A stretch of 64,000 nt of DNA from Gottfriedia acidiceleris (GCF_023115465.1 NZ_CP096034.1:4588001-4652000), one strand, 5' to 3'; shown: positions 15,944 to 26,498, numbered from the stretch's first letter. Notes: generated by a model from the letters alone, not told the origin. Made by a program: numbers and translations.

Positions 15944-16630
15944 TTGTTTAAACTATTACTCATTGAAGATGATTCTTCTCTATTCACTGAGATTAAAGAT
16001 CGCTTATCTGGATGGTCCTATGAGGTATTTGGAATAAAAGATTTTAGTAAGGTAATTCAAGAGTTTACAGAAATAAAACCTGATTTAGTCATCATTGATA
16101 TACAACTTCCAAAATACGATGGTTTCCATTGGTGCCGCATGATTCGTTCCCATTCAAATGTACCAATTATCTTTCTATCTTCAAGGGATCACCCCTCGGA
16201 TATGGTCATGTCGATGCAGCTTGGAGCAGATGATTTTATACAAAAGCCATTCCATTTTGATGTACTAATTGCGAAAATCCAGGCTACTCTTAGACGCGTA
16301 TATAATTACAATACCGAAAAAATTACTCTTAAAACTTGGTGTGGTGCAACGGTCGACTATGAAAAAAATAATGTATCGAATGAAACTGGTACAATTGAAC
16401 TGACAAAGAATGAGATCTATATTTTAAAATTGCTAATTGAACAAAAAAATAAAATCGTAAGTCGTGAGGAATTAATAAATGCCCTTTGGGATGACAAGCG
16501 ATTTATTAGTGATAACACTTTAACAGTAAACGTAAACCGATTGCGTAAAAGACTAGATGAAATAGGATTAGGACAATTTATTGAAACAAAAGTTGGTCAA
16601 GGATATATTGCTTTAGAAGAGGGGATCTAA
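15944..16630 (+). CDS. bceR: Response regulator of a Bce-type detoxification system
   Basis: 228 residues: a receiver domain with phosphoacceptor Asp52 in LVIIDIQLP and the conserved lysine in FIQKPFHF, then an OmpR/PhoB winged helix with VSREELINALWDD and VGQGYI. It should be phosphorylated by the kinase that follows and activate the ABC transporter genes downstream. The start is a TTG with GGTG upstream. It overlaps the kinase start by one base. Gene order R-S-A-B and the operator at 17625-17652 identify the system. Confidence 0.92.
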   Translation: MFKLLLIEDDSSLFTEIKDRLSGWSYEVFGIKDFSKVIQEFTEIKPDLVIIDIQLPKYDGFHWCRMIRSHSNVPIIFLSSRDHPSDMVMSMQLGADDFIQKPFHFDVLIAKIQATLRRVYNYNTEKITLKTWCGATVDYEKNNVSNETGTIELTKNEIYILKLLIEQKNKIVSREELINALWDDKRFISDNTLTVNVNRLRKRLDEIGLGQFIETKVGQGYIALEEGI

Positions 16631-17634
16631 TGTTTAAAACATTTCTAATAGAGCGATTTAGTTGGATTCTTTTTTTTCTATTAACACAAGTACTCGTTGT
16701 ATTTGTATCATTTATTGATTCGTCAATTCCTTTAAAATCACTACTTTACATTGTCTTTCTATCACTATTATTGTTTATCATTTTTTTAGTTATTCGATAT
16801 CCTAAAGAAATAAAATTTTATAAGAGTCTTGTTGAACGTGAAGATAACCTTGATTTGACGGGGATTGAAGAACCAAATAGTCCATTTGAAGAAATTGTTG
16901 AAAACAGCTTAACGAATCAAACAAGCTTATTGAAAAAAATAGCGATTCAGAATCAAACTTATTTAGAGCAAGAAAAAGATGAGCTCCTATCATGGATTCA
17001 TGAAGTAAAAACACCTCTAACAGCAATGCACTTAATGATTGATCGTATGAAGGATGAAAAGTTGAAATCAAATTTAACATATGAATGGCTTCGTATTCAC
17101 CTATTACTAGATCAACAGCTTCACCAAAAAAGAATACCTTTTATTGAAAATGATCTTTATATCGAAAAAATTCAGCTTGAAGATGTCATTTATCCAGAGA
17201 TTAAAACTTTGCAATCATGGTGTATACATAAAGGGATTGGATTTGATATTGAATTAGAGGAGTTAGAAGTATTCAGTGATGCTAAATGGCTATCATATAT
17301 ACTACGACAGCTATTAACAAATGCCGTGAAATATAGTCCATCCTCAGACATTCGGATTATAAGCAAGCAAGAAAATGAGCAAGTCATTCTTCAAATTGAA
17401 GATTTTGGTCGTGGTATTCATTCAAAAGATTTGCCACGTATTTTCGAAAAAGGATTTACTTCTACGATCCAACATCAAGACAATGCCTCTACAGGGATGG
17501 GGTTATATTTAGCAAAGAAGGCTGCTCAGTCCCTACATATTACTTTCCAGGTAAAATCTGAGTTAGATAAAGGTTCAATTTTCACACTAACCTTCCCTAA
17601 ACGAAATGAATTTGTAAAAATAACAAGCATGTGA
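16630..17634 (+). CDS. bceS: Intramembrane-sensing histidine kinase of the Bce type
   Basis: 334 residues. Two membrane helices (about 10-28 and 36-55) are joined by only a few residues, so there is almost no external sensor domain; this marks the intramembrane-sensing kinases. The phosphorylated histidine is His124 in SWIHEVKTPL, and the ATPase has the asparagine and glycine boxes (NAVKYSP, GRGIHSKDLPRIFEKGF, GMGLYLAKK). Such kinases sense the peptide antibiotic through the BceAB transporter and cannot do so alone. Its stop codon lies inside the operator hairpin. Confidence 0.92.
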   Translation: MFKTFLIERFSWILFFLLTQVLVVFVSFIDSSIPLKSLLYIVFLSLLLFIIFLVIRYPKEIKFYKSLVEREDNLDLTGIEEPNSPFEEIVENSLTNQTSLLKKIAIQNQTYLEQEKDELLSWIHEVKTPLTAMHLMIDRMKDEKLKSNLTYEWLRIHLLLDQQLHQKRIPFIENDLYIEKIQLEDVIYPEIKTLQSWCIHKGIGFDIELEELEVFSDAKWLSYILRQLLTNAVKYSPSSDIRIISKQENEQVILQIEDFGRGIHSKDLPRIFEKGFTSTIQHQDNASTGMGLYLAKKAAQSLHITFQVKSELDKGSIFTLTFPKRNEFVKITSM

Positions 17635-17652
17635 CAAAATTGTCACATGCTT
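17625..17652. promoter_or_regulatory. Probable BceR operator (inverted repeat), also hairpin-forming
   Basis: AAGCATGTGACA (17625-17636) and TGTCACATGCTT (17641-17652) form a 12-bp perfect inverted repeat around AAAT. The TGTGACA-N4-TGTCACA core matches the kind of site BceR binds before bceA in Bacillus. A candidate -10 TATACT lies at 17699-17704 without a good -35, as expected for an activator-dependent promoter. The same hairpin with its TTTT tail could weakly terminate bceRS. Confidence 0.75.
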
Positions 17653-17738
17653 TTGTTTATTGTTCGGTTAATCAAAGGAAACGGTCTTGGTAACCATTTA
17701 TACTAACTTTATCGAATGAAAATAAAGGAGTGTATGAA

Positions 17739-18500
17739 TTGAATATTTTAGAAGCAAATAAAATTCATAAAAGTTACGGAAATAAATTTAATAAACAAGA
17801 AGTGTTAAGTGGCATTAATATAAACATTGAAAAAGGTGAATTCGTTAGTATCATGGGTCCATCTGGATCTGGTAAAACAACTTTACTAAACGTACTTTCC
17901 TCGATTGATAAGATTAATAGTGGAACGATTGCAATTGAAGGTAAGGATATAACGGATATGAGAGAAAAACAATTAGCAGAATTTCGTAAATACTATTTAG
18001 GCTTTATTTTCCAAGAATATAACTTACTAGACACATTAACTGTAAAAGAAAATATACTTCTACCTTTATCAATAACAAAAACATCACCGAGTGAAGCTAA
18101 TCAAAAGTTTGATGTAATTGCTAAAGAGCTAGGTATTTATGAATTAAAAGATAAGTATCCTAACGAAATCTCCGGGGGACAAAAACAGCGTACTTCGGCT
18201 GCTAGAGCATTTATTCATGAACCTAGTATTATTTTCGCAGATGAACCTACAGGCGCACTGGATTCAAAATCTGCTTCAGATTTATTAAATAAACTAAGTG
18301 AACTAAATGAGAAAAGAAATGCAACAATTGTAATGGTTACACATGACCCAGTAGCAGCAAGCTTTTGCAATCGTGTTGTCTTTATTAAAGATGGACAAAT
18401 CTATTCACAACTACACAAAGGCGATGAAACAAGACAGAATTTCTTTAAAGATATCATGAAAACCCAAGGTGTATTAGGTGGTGTTCACCATGAGCATTAA
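17739..18500 (+). CDS. bceA: Bce-type ABC transporter, ATP-binding subunit
   Basis: 253 residues. Walker [10 protein letters not shown], the signature ISGGQKQR, Walker [13 protein letters not shown] and the H-loop are all present, and the sequence closely resembles Bacillus BceA ([19 protein letters not shown] at the end). With BceB it removes peptide antibiotics of the bacitracin class from their lipid targets and signals flux to the kinase. The TTG at 17739 is preferred over the GTG at 17730 because GGAG (17727-17730) then has normal spacing and the N terminus fits the family. It overlaps bceB by 11 bases. Confidence 0.93.
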   Translation: MNILEANKIHKSYGNKFNKQEVLSGININIEKGEFVSIMGPSGSGKTTLLNVLSSIDKINSGTIAIEGKDITDMREKQLAEFRKYYLGFIFQEYNLLDTLTVKENILLPLSITKTSPSEANQKFDVIAKELGIYELKDKYPNEISGGQKQRTSAARAFIHEPSIIFADEPTGALDSKSASDLLNKLSELNEKRNATIVMVTHDPVAASFCNRVVFIKDGQIYSQLHKGDETRQNFFKDIMKTQGVLGGVHHEH

Positions 18501-20433
18501 TCATTTGATATTCCGAAATTTAAAAAAGAATTTAAAAAACTATTATCTATATGTTTTTGCATTAATTTTTAGTGCTGCATTATACTTCTCATTTGTTACA
18601 TTGCAGTATGACCCATCAATGGAAGCGACAAAGGGTTCAATCAAAGGAGCAGCAGCAATTCGCTCAGCGTCGATTTTACTTGTCGCAATCGTTTCGATTT
18701 TCCTTTTATATGCCAATATGATTTTTATAAAAAGAAGAAGTAAAGAAATTGGTTTGTTTCAATTAATTGGAATGACTAAAAACAGGATTTTCGGTATTTT
18801 AACTGTTGAAAATTGTATGCTATATTTTAGTTCATTGGTTCTAGGGATTTTAGTAGGTTTTTCAATTTCAAGGCTGATCATTATGATTTTATATAAAATT
18901 GTCGGAGTTAAAGCGATTGCAACTTTACATTTTTCTTCACAAGCATTAGTGCAAACATTAATTGTCTTTATCGTAATTTACGCTTTTATTATGTTAATGA
19001 ATTATGTTTTTATTAAAAGACAAACTATTTTATCTTTGTTCCGAGTAGTCTCATCGACTGAAGGAAAGCTTAAAAAAATGTCTATTTTCGAGATTTCTAT
19101 TGGAATTTTAGGTATTTTATTAATAATCTCAGGTTATTTTCTATCATCAAAATTATTTGATGGTGATTTTACTACTATGACTGAACTATTTTCGGTAATG
19201 ATCTATATTTTAGCGTCAGTCATTATCGGAACTTATTTAGTGTATAAAAGTTCTGTTCGTTTTATTTTAAATATCGTTCGTAAAAAGAAAAATGGCTATT
19301 TAAATATTAATGATGTCCTATCTTTATCTTCAATTATGTTTAGAATGAAGTCTAATGCCTTGCTACTTACAATTATTACAACTGTTTCAGCGCTAGCGAT
19401 TGGCTTATTATCTTTAAGCTATATATCTTATTATTCTGCAGAAAAAACTGCAGAGAGCCATGTCCCTGCTAACTTTTTCTTAAATAACAAGAAGGATTTA
19501 CAAAGTTTCACAACTGGGCTAAATGAAAATGGTATTAAATATACAGAAAAACATACAGAGGTTATTCAAGTTAATGCAAATATCAAGAATATACTAGATA
19601 CAGAGTTAAAAGGCATGATGAAGGATGCTGACAAATTCCCACTAGCGGTCGTAAGCGAAAAGTCAGTTAAAGTAAACCTTGCTTCAAATGAAGCCTTATT
19701 TACTGGATATGATGATCTGCTTCAAAAATTTATGACATTAAAGGATTCAGGGCATATTGAATTAACTAGCAGCCAGAAAAAATTCAACCTGAACTATTTA
19801 GGATTAAAACGTGAAAAGATTATACCTTCCTACTTTACAAATGGAGGATTTCCTACTGTTATTGTAGACGATCAAGTATTTAAAACATTAAAACAGAATC
19901 TGGATTCATCAATTCAAAAAGATTCAACTGTCTACAATGGGATTAATATAATTGATGAAAAACAAATTGAAAAAGCAAATAATATCTATATCGACCATCA
20001 ATTTGATAAGAATTATCCTAATGCTTCTCGACTTGAAATCGTTAAAAGTCAGAAAGCAAATATGGGCCTTATTATGTTCATCGTTGGATTTTTAGGACTA
20101 ACGTTCTTAATGACATCTGGATGCATTTTATACTTTAAACAAATGGATGAAAGTGTTGACGAAAAACCAAACTATACTATTTTACGTAAACTAGGTTTCT
20201 CCCGTAGAGACTTATTAAGAGGTATTCGTTCTAAGCAATTGTTTAATTTCGGTATCCCATTAGTAGTCGGACTAGTTCATAGTTATTTTGCTGTCCAATC
20301 TGGATGGTTCTTATTCGGTACTGAAGTCTGGACACCAATGATTATCGTCATGGTTTTATATGCTGTTTTATACTCGGTATTTGGACTTTTATCCGTTCTT
20401 TATTATAAAAAGGTAATTAAAGAAGCTCTTTAG
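18490..20433 (+). CDS. bceB: Bce-type ABC transporter, permease subunit
   Basis: 647 residues. The layout is that of BceB: one N-terminal membrane helix, a first FtsX-like unit, a second group with helices near 205-300, a large extracellular domain of roughly 200 residues (about 315-515) and three final helices. The extracellular domain is the part that recognises the drug in this family. ATG 18490 is the natural start, overlapping the bceA stop; an earlier in-frame codon lies inside bceA without a ribosome binding site. The specificity (bacitracin or other) cannot be read off. Confidence 0.92.
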   Translation: MSINHLIFRNLKKNLKNYYLYVFALIFSAALYFSFVTLQYDPSMEATKGSIKGAAAIRSASILLVAIVSIFLLYANMIFIKRRSKEIGLFQLIGMTKNRIFGILTVENCMLYFSSLVLGILVGFSISRLIIMILYKIVGVKAIATLHFSSQALVQTLIVFIVIYAFIMLMNYVFIKRQTILSLFRVVSSTEGKLKKMSIFEISIGILGILLIISGYFLSSKLFDGDFTTMTELFSVMIYILASVIIGTYLVYKSSVRFILNIVRKKKNGYLNINDVLSLSSIMFRMKSNALLLTIITTVSALAIGLLSLSYISYYSAEKTAESHVPANFFLNNKKDLQSFTTGLNENGIKYTEKHTEVIQVNANIKNILDTELKGMMKDADKFPLAVVSEKSVKVNLASNEALFTGYDDLLQKFMTLKDSGHIELTSSQKKFNLNYLGLKREKIIPSYFTNGGFPTVIVDDQVFKTLKQNLDSSIQKDSTVYNGINIIDEKQIEKANNIYIDHQFDKNYPNASRLEIVKSQKANMGLIMFIVGFLGLTFLMTSGCILYFKQMDESVDEKPNYTILRKLGFSRRDLLRGIRSKQLFNFGIPLVVGLVHSYFAVQSGWFLFGTEVWTPMIIVMVLYAVLYSVFGLLSVLYYKKVIKEAL

Positions 20434-20453
20434 ACTAGCACTACTACCTAATA

Positions 20454-20492
20454 AATAATAGAAGCTCGAACGTGAGCTTCTATTATTTTTTT
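20454..20492 (+). terminator. Terminator of bceAB
   Basis: AATAATAGAAGCTC (20454-20467) pairs perfectly with GAGCTTCTATTATT (20474-20487), six-base loop, T tail. Confidence 0.92.
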
Positions 20493-20546
20493 ACTTATTT
20501 TGATTTATAATAGCCTTAAACATACTACGTTTAAAGGTGGATTGGG

Positions 20547-21218
20547 ATGACTAAAACCATTGTTGAAAAGCTAAACTTAAAAAAATATAAAAAAGCTACT
20601 GTTTTAAATCAACCAAGTGATGCAAATTATTTTGCAGATCTACCACATTTTGATACGGATCTACAAAACCATCCTTACGACCTGATATTTGCTTTTGTAC
20701 TTGATATGGATTCGCTAAAAGAGCTAATCACAAAGATTATCCAGAATCATTATTTAGATAAAAATGGCTATTTTTTTATTGCCTATCCTAAAAAAGGAAA
20801 CAAAGTATATCCGACTTATATTCATCGTGATGATTTATTTGAAGGATTAGGTGCGGATGAGAGCGGCTATATTGGTTCAAGTACAATGAAATTTGCTCGA
20901 ATGGTTGGATTAGATGACGTCTTTACAGTTGTTGGATTAAAAGACGAATCAAAAACAAAAGCTGCGAATTCATCGAAAGCGAGTCAATGTGTAGATGATT
21001 ATATCGATATGATTCCAAATGTTGAAAAGGATTTAGAAGATTCTCCTGAATTACTTACGATCTATCAATCTCTAACTCCTGGGTATCGTAAAGATTGGGC
21101 ACGACACGTCTATAGCGCTAAGCAAGAAGTAACGAAAGCTAAAAGACGTGAAGAAATGAAAATGGTCTTAGGTGCTGGATACAAAACGCTGGATTTATAT
21201 CGTAAAGATAAAAAATAG
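20547..21218 (+). CDS. YdeI/OmdA-family protein
   Basis: 223 residues. The C-terminal 70 residues (LTPGYRKDWARHVYSAKQE and on) match the YdeI/OmpD-associated (OmdA) domain, a conserved bacterial domain without an established biochemical role. The first 130 residues, with DLIFAFVLDMDSLKEL and GYFFIAYPKKGN, resemble the DUF3052-like fold often fused to it; that part of the call is tentative. It is soluble and monocistronic, with its own promoter region after the bce terminator and a strong terminator behind it. Confidence 0.7.
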   Translation: MTKTIVEKLNLKKYKKATVLNQPSDANYFADLPHFDTDLQNHPYDLIFAFVLDMDSLKELITKIIQNHYLDKNGYFFIAYPKKGNKVYPTYIHRDDLFEGLGADESGYIGSSTMKFARMVGLDDVFTVVGLKDESKTKAANSSKASQCVDDYIDMIPNVEKDLEDSPELLTIYQSLTPGYRKDWARHVYSAKQEVTKAKRREEMKMVLGAGYKTLDLYRKDKK

Positions 21219-21224
21219 AAGCCA

Positions 21225-21256
21225 AAAATCCACAAGATTATTTACTTGTGGATTTT
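21225..21256. terminator. Terminator between convergent genes
   Basis: AAAATCCACAAG (21225-21236) pairs perfectly with CTTGTGGATTTT (21245-21256), eight-base loop. It serves the OmdA gene and possibly ybdD from the other side. Confidence 0.8.
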
Positions 21257-21304
21257 GTTCACTTATTAAACTTTTTAGATGTACAGCCTGTCTGTTTATA
21301 TGTT

Positions 21305-21508
21305 TCAACAACAACGAGTAACTTTACCACCTTTAGCATTAAAGCGTGACTCTTGCGCTTCGATAAAGAACTCTTTTCTAGATTGAATTGGTTGATCAGG
21401 ATGGTGTGTTTTCATATGTTCAACGTATTTTTCATAGCTTGGTACACCTACTAATAAACTAATAAACTGTTTATAATATTTTTTGAACTCCTTCACTTTA
21501 TAGTGCAT
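21305..21508 (-). CDS. YbdD/YjiX-family small protein paired with CstA
   Basis: 67 residues. YYKQFISLLVGVPSYEKYVE, HHPDQPIQSRKEFF and the terminal KGGKVTRCC are the hallmarks of the YbdD/YjiX (DUF466) family. In E. coli such proteins are encoded right after the pyruvate transporters CstA and BtsT and act with them. The ATG at 21508 overlaps the cstA stop (ATGCACTATAA), which means translational coupling. A longer in-frame reading is possible but would lie deeper in cstA. Confidence 0.85.
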   Translation of the reverse strand: MHYKVKEFKKYYKQFISLLVGVPSYEKYVEHMKTHHPDQPIQSRKEFFIEAQESRFNAKGGKVTRCC

Positions 21509-23576
21509 AATTTTTCGGTTCACTTTCTTCGCGTTTAATGTACGGAGTTTCATGTAATTTTATCGGTTTATTAGACAATATATTTATCCAATTTCGAATC
21601 GAAGCAATTAGAACTAAAAGCACAATCACCATAAACAATCCACAAATTGTTGCGTCAATATAGTCATTTAAAATAATTTGGTTCATTTGTGCTTTACTAG
21701 CTGCTGGTGCGAGGATTTTGCCAGCATCTAAACCATCTTTAAAAACTTTAGCATGCGCTAAAAACCCTATTTTTGGTAACGCATGAAATAGTTTTTGCCA
21801 ACCGGCAGTCATTGTGACGATTAATATCCAGATTGTTGGCACTAATGTAATCCATGCATATGCCTTTTTCCCCATTTTAAGCAGGATAGTTGTGCCTAGC
21901 AATAATGCAATAGCTGCAAGCATTTGATTTGCGATACCAAATAATGGCCATAAAGTATTAATCCCTCCAAGTGGATCAATAACTCCTTGATAAAGGAAAT
22001 AGCCCCAGCCGAAAACGCAAATAGCAGTCGCAATTAAATTTGCAGGAAGTGAATCTGTCTTTCCAAATGGCTTATACACATTACCTAAAATATCCTGCGT
22101 CATATAACGTCCAATCCTAGTTCCAGCATCAATTGTAGTTAATATAAATAACGCCTCAAATAGAATAGCAAAATGATACCAAAAAGCCATCAATGCCTTA
22201 CCACCAATTACTTTAGAGAAAAGTGCCGCCATGCCGATTGCTAAAGTTGGTGCCCCACCAGTACGAGAAAGAATTGTTTGTTCCCCTACATCTTTGGCTA
22301 GCGTAGTCAAATCATTTGGAGCTATTGTAAAGCCCCAGCTAGAAACTACTTGAGCCACTTGGTTTACGTCAGTTCCAATTATGGCAGGTGGGCTATTTAT
22401 AGCAAAATATGCTCCTGGAGTTAATAAACAAGCGGCAATCATAGCCATAACAGCTACAAAAGACTCCGTTAACATAGCACCATAACCAATTACACGTGCA
22501 TGCGTTTCACGCTCAATCATTTTAGGGGTAGTGCCCGAAGCAACTAATGAATGGAACCCAGAAACAGATCCACAAGCGATTGTTATAAATAAAAATGGAA
22601 ATAGATTTCCGGCAAATACTGGTCCTGTTCCGTTAATAAACTTTGTAACGGCCGGCATTTGTAAATCCGGTGCGACAATAATAATGCCAATTGCTAAAGC
22701 TAAAATCGTACCAACCTTTAAAAATGTGCTTAAATAATCACGTGGAGCTAATAATAGCCAAACTGGAAGTACTGATGCAATAAACCCATAACCAATTAAC
22801 ATAAGAGCAATTGTTTCTCCCTTAAACGTAAACATTGCCGCTAATGTTGGGCTTTCTGCTACATATTGTCCTGCAAATAAAGAAAGTAGTAATAAAATTA
22901 CACCAATAAAAGATCCTTCTCCTACTCGACCTGGACGTATGTATCGCATATAAATACCCATGAAAATCGCGATTGGAATAGTTGCTGCAATCGTAAACAT
23001 TCCCCACGGACTTCCTGCAAGTGCTTTAACTACAACAAGTGCTAATACAGCTAATAAAATAACCATAATGCCTAATATACCAATTAACGCAATGACCCCT
23101 GTTATAGGACCTATCTCTTCTTTAATCATTTCTCCTAGCGATTTACCATTTCTACGTGTCGAAGCAGCTAATATGACAAAATCCTGTACTGCCCCTGCAA
23201 ATACAACTCCTACTATAATCCAAATCGTTCCGGGTAAATAACCCATTTGCGCAGCTAAAATTGGGCCAACCAGTGGGCCAGCCCCTGCGATTGCTGCAAA
23301 GTGATGACCAAATAGTACCCACTTATTCGTTGGTACAAAGTCTTTCCCATCGTTATTAATTTCAGCAGGTGTTTTACGATCTTCGTCCAGTTTAAATACT
23401 TTTTCTGCAATAAACTTACTATAAAATCGATAAGCCACTGCATACGTACAAACTGCCGCTGTGAGGAGCCAAATTGCATTTATTGTTTCCCCTCTTTTTA
23501 AAGCTAATACAGAAAAACAGAAAGCTCCAAGTATTGAAATTAATCCCCAAACTACTATTGATTTTAAAGATTTCAC
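21498..23576 (-). CDS. cstA: CstA-family carbon starvation / pyruvate transporter
   Basis: 692 residues with about 18 hydrophobic segments. The family regions FGHHFAAIAGAGPLVGPILAAQMGYLP, quoted here in part, VSGFHSLVASGTT and TTIDAGTRIGRYM are clear. CstA/BtsT proteins take up pyruvate, and older work links them to peptides. The protein is about 90 residues longer than the CstA of B. subtilis and nearer the E. coli length. The GTG at 23576 gives normal spacing to AGGAGGT (23585-23591); a TTG at 23582 would be too close. It is coupled to ybdD. Confidence 0.9.
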   Translation of the reverse strand: MKSLKSIVVWGLISILGAFCFSVLALKRGETINAIWLLTAAVCTYAVAYRFYSKFIAEKVFKLDEDRKTPAEINNDGKDFVPTNKWVLFGHHFAAIAGAGPLVGPILAAQMGYLPGTIWIIVGVVFAGAVQDFVILAASTRRNGKSLGEMIKEEIGPITGVIALIGILGIMVILLAVLALVVVKALAGSPWGMFTIAATIPIAIFMGIYMRYIRPGRVGEGSFIGVILLLLSLFAGQYVAESPTLAAMFTFKGETIALMLIGYGFIASVLPVWLLLAPRDYLSTFLKVGTILALAIGIIIVAPDLQMPAVTKFINGTGPVFAGNLFPFLFITIACGSVSGFHSLVASGTTPKMIERETHARVIGYGAMLTESFVAVMAMIAACLLTPGAYFAINSPPAIIGTDVNQVAQVVSSWGFTIAPNDLTTLAKDVGEQTILSRTGGAPTLAIGMAALFSKVIGGKALMAFWYHFAILFEALFILTTIDAGTRIGRYMTQDILGNVYKPFGKTDSLPANLIATAICVFGWGYFLYQGVIDPLGGINTLWPLFGIANQMLAAIALLLGTTILLKMGKKAYAWITLVPTIWILIVTMTAGWQKLFHALPKIGFLAHAKVFKDGLDAGKILAPAASKAQMNQIILNDYIDATICGLFMVIVLLVLIASIRNWINILSNKPIKLHETPYIKREESEPKNYAL

Positions 23577-23806
23577 AACCAAGTTACCTCCTTTTTCATT
23601 TATAAAAGAAAGTATATCATCAATTCAGAATTTTTTGTCAATTAATGGTAAAAAAAGTATAATAACGACATTTATACTGTTTTTCAACTGATTTTTCTTC
23701 ATAAAAGTAGACGAAAGTTGTATTGAATTTACTTAATTAAAGAATTTCAAGGGAAAATAAAACTTTAGATATCGCAACATTTGAACTAATCATTTTTAAA
23801 CAAAAG

Positions 23807-23843
23807 AAAACCATCCTAAGTATTAAAAGCTAAGAATGGTTTT
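23807..23843 (-). terminator. Terminator of the TetR gene
   Basis: AAAACCATCCT (23807-23817) pairs with AGAATGGTTTT (23833-23843) with one mismatch. The minus-strand tail is only moderately T-rich (TTTTCTTTTG). Confidence 0.5.
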
Positions 23844-23860
23844 CCTTCATATTCATTAAG

Positions 23861-24751
23861 TTATTTTACATGTTGTATAAAATTAATGTCGATCAGTTCA
23901 TTAAGCCTTTGTAGTTCTTTTTCTCCTAGTAACATTTTCCCTTCGTTTAAGGATACTAGAGCACTCTCAATTAAATATTTTCGCGGTGTTTTTGACTGCA
24001 ACAATTCGTTTTGTAAAAAATCTAGTAATTCATTGTACTTTTGTTGTTCATTACTATTTAATGCTGATTTTTTCATTGTACAAATAATACTACTAAGCTT
24101 TTGTTGAAGATTTTCTTCGGTCTTTCTTACTGGTAACCATCTATCTAATAGTTCCAAATTGAATAATTGCTCACCAGATTCCTCAACATCCTCAACAATC
24201 TTAATGATACGTTTTACACTATATCGGACAACTTGATCCATACTAATATTCATATCTTTTGCGAGGTCATAGTATCTCACATTATGATGAATAATTCCTA
24301 AAAACATAATGGCACTATCTAATAAAAAATCTTTCTTCTCGCTACCAAAAATGTCTAAGAAACGAGTATACACCCAATTTAATGTCTTAAAATTACCTTC
24401 TCTTATGAACTGTTTAATATCTAAGTCATTTATATAAATTACTTCCTCAAATAGAGAAATCAATTTATTATCTCTATTTGCCTCCATTAACAAAGTTATT
24501 TGTTTAATGAAAATTTCAATATTTGAAGGGCTCTGTCCGATCAACAACTCATTTCTTTCATGTTCAAGTTTTTTATAAATCATATTAAATAATGCGACTA
24601 CTAAATCACTTTTAGACGAAAAATAATTATAAAATGTACCTTTAGAAATACCACTATATTCTAATATGTCTTGAATAGATGTTGCTTGAAATCCTTTTTC
24701 AATAAACAATTCATGAGCTATTTTTACAACATGCTGTTTACGATCATTCAT
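23861..24751 (-). CDS. TetR-family regulator of the adjacent exporter
   Basis: 296 residues, long for TetR proteins (usually near 200). The N-terminal helix-turn-helix is clear: ATSIQDILEYSGISKGTFYN at 23-42. The C-terminal 240 residues are helical with no recognised motif, and the extra 90 or so residues give the protein an enlarged ligand domain. It is transcribed away from an MFS exporter, 211 bases apart, the usual layout of a repressor and its drug pump. AAGGTG precedes the ATG. Confidence 0.85.
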   Translation of the reverse strand: MNDRKQHVVKIAHELFIEKGFQATSIQDILEYSGISKGTFYNYFSSKSDLVVALFNMIYKKLEHERNELLIGQSPSNIEIFIKQITLLMEANRDNKLISLFEEVIYINDLDIKQFIREGNFKTLNWVYTRFLDIFGSEKKDFLLDSAIMFLGIIHHNVRYYDLAKDMNISMDQVVRYSVKRIIKIVEDVEESGEQLFNLELLDRWLPVRKTEENLQQKLSSIICTMKKSALNSNEQQKYNELLDFLQNELLQSKTPRKYLIESALVSLNEGKMLLGEKELQRLNELIDINFIQHVK

Positions 24752-24921
24752 ATAATCACCTTGGTTTTAGTTAATTACTGCTTAAAAAACATAGTACATT
24801 ATTTTAACATTTTTAACTAGTAAATATCTGTTTAGATTATTAAAGATTTCTAATGGTTATTATAATTGCATCTAATGATTGAATGGTATATCATATTATC
24901 TTATATAGAAGATGGAAACAC

Positions 24922-24939
24922 AGTTCAAAAAATTGAACT
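24922..24939. promoter_or_regulatory. Candidate TetR operator in the exporter leader
   Basis: AGTTCAA (24922-24928) and TTGAACT (24933-24939) form an inverted repeat around AAAA, 24 bases before the exporter start. It is the only clear dyad in the divergent region. Confidence 0.4.
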
Positions 24940-24962
24940 AGATGTACAAAGGAGGGGAAATC

Positions 24963-26498
24963 ATGGATCATTCCATGAATAAATCAGTTAGTCCACCATA
25001 TGGAATTATTACAATCCTAATGATTGGGGCTTTTATTGCTTTCTTAAACAATACTTTACTTAATATTGCTTTACCTTCCATTATGAAGGATTTGGACGTT
25101 GAACCTTCGACTGTTCAATGGCTTTCTACTGGATATATGTTAGTTAATGGAATTCTAATTCCGACTACTGCTTTTTTAATTCAAAAATATTCTGTTAGAC
25201 ATTTATTTTTAACCGCACTACTTTTATTTAATATCGGTACTTTAACTGCAGGATTTGCACATGTATTTTCTTTATTATTAGCGGGCCGTATGATTCAAGC
25301 TTCCGGTTCGGCTATTTTAATGCCATTATTAATGAATGTTATGCTAACTAGCTTCCCTGTTGAAAAACGAGGAACTGCAATGGGCTTCTTTGGTTTAGTA
25401 ATGATGGGTGCACCAGCAATCGGACCAACTTTATCAGGTTGGATTATTGAACATTATGACTGGAGAATGCTTTTCCATGTTGTTTCACCGATTGCATTTA
25501 CGATTTTAATTATTGGCTTTTTCTTACTTAAAGATAAAAAAGAGAAATCAAATAGTACGATCGACCTTTTCTCTGTTCTTTTATCAAGTTTAGGTTTTGG
25601 TGGATTATTGTACGGTTTTAGTACTGCAGGAACAAAAGGATGGGAAAGTCCAGAAGCTTACGTTACTTTAATTGTAGGGATTATTTCATTAGTACTCTTT
25701 ATCTTACGTCAATTAAAACTTGATACGCCAATGCTTAACTTTAGAATTTATCGTTACCCTATGTTTGCTTTATCATCAGCGATTTCAATTGTCGTTACAA
25801 TGGCTATGTTCTCAGCCATGATGCTTTTACCGATTTACACTCAAACGCTTAGAGGCATTAAACCTTTTGATGCAGGCTTAATGCTGTTACCAGGTGCTTT
25901 ATTAATGGCAATTATGTCGCCAATTACGGGTAAATTATTTGATAAAATTGGCGGAAGAATACTTGCTGTAACTGGTTTAGCAATTATGACTGTTACTACT
26001 TATTTTTTAAGTAAATTAACAATGGATACAACCTATACACATATTATTATTTTATACTCATTACGTATGTTCGGTATGTCGATGGTAATGATGCCAGTAT
26101 CGACAAATGGTTTAAATCAATTACCAAAACGATTCTATCCACATGGTACTGCGATGAATAATACTTTACAGCAAGTATCCGGTGCGATTGGTACTGCTTT
26201 ACTCGTAACAGTAATGTCTAATCGTACAGAATCAAAAGCTAAAGAGCTTGCTGCTGAAGCAATGAAGCATGTGACTAGTAAACCTACCCCTGAAATGCTT
26301 GCTCAAATTAAGCAAGAGATCACAATGAAGGCAATGTTAGAGGGAATTAATTTCTCATTTTATGTGACAGTATTCGTTGCCGCAGTAGCACTAGTTCTTG
26401 CATTCTTTATCAAACGTTCAACACCTGCAGAAGAACCTGTAGTGAAAGAAAATACTAATACTAGTTCTAACTTTAAGAAAAAGTTAGCAGAGAATTAA
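24963..26498 (+). CDS. DHA2-family MFS multidrug exporter (14 membrane helices)
   Basis: 511 residues. The DHA2/EmrB signatures are present: LNNTLLNIALPSIMKDL in helix 1, the motif A-like stretch near 70-90, and the antiporter motif in helix 5 (GFFGLVMMGAPAIGPTLSGW at about 143-162). It probably exports toxic organic molecules by proton antiport. ATG 24963 follows AAAGGAGGGG at good spacing; a codon seven residues earlier is not needed. It is under a divergent TetR regulator and ends at a strong terminator. Confidence 0.9.
   Translation: MDHSMNKSVSPPYGIITILMIGAFIAFLNNTLLNIALPSIMKDLDVEPSTVQWLSTGYMLVNGILIPTTAFLIQKYSVRHLFLTALLLFNIGTLTAGFAHVFSLLLAGRMIQASGSAILMPLLMNVMLTSFPVEKRGTAMGFFGLVMMGAPAIGPTLSGWIIEHYDWRMLFHVVSPIAFTILIIGFFLLKDKKEKSNSTIDLFSVLLSSLGFGGLLYGFSTAGTKGWESPEAYVTLIVGIISLVLFILRQLKLDTPMLNFRIYRYPMFALSSAISIVVTMAMFSAMMLLPIYTQTLRGIKPFDAGLMLLPGALLMAIMSPITGKLFDKIGGRILAVTGLAIMTVTTYFLSKLTMDTTYTHIIILYSLRMFGMSMVMMPVSTNGLNQLPKRFYPHGTAMNNTLQQVSGAIGTALLVTVMSNRTESKAKELAAEAMKHVTSKPTPEMLAQIKQEITMKAMLEGINFSFYVTVFVAAVALVLAFFIKRSTPAEEPVVKENTNTSSNFKKKLAEN

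Noticed and set aside
17625-17652. Simple terminator of bceRS as the main function
   Set aside because: The T tail is short and the TGTGACA-N4-TGTCACA core and position fit a BceR operator better; a terminator effect is kept only as secondary.
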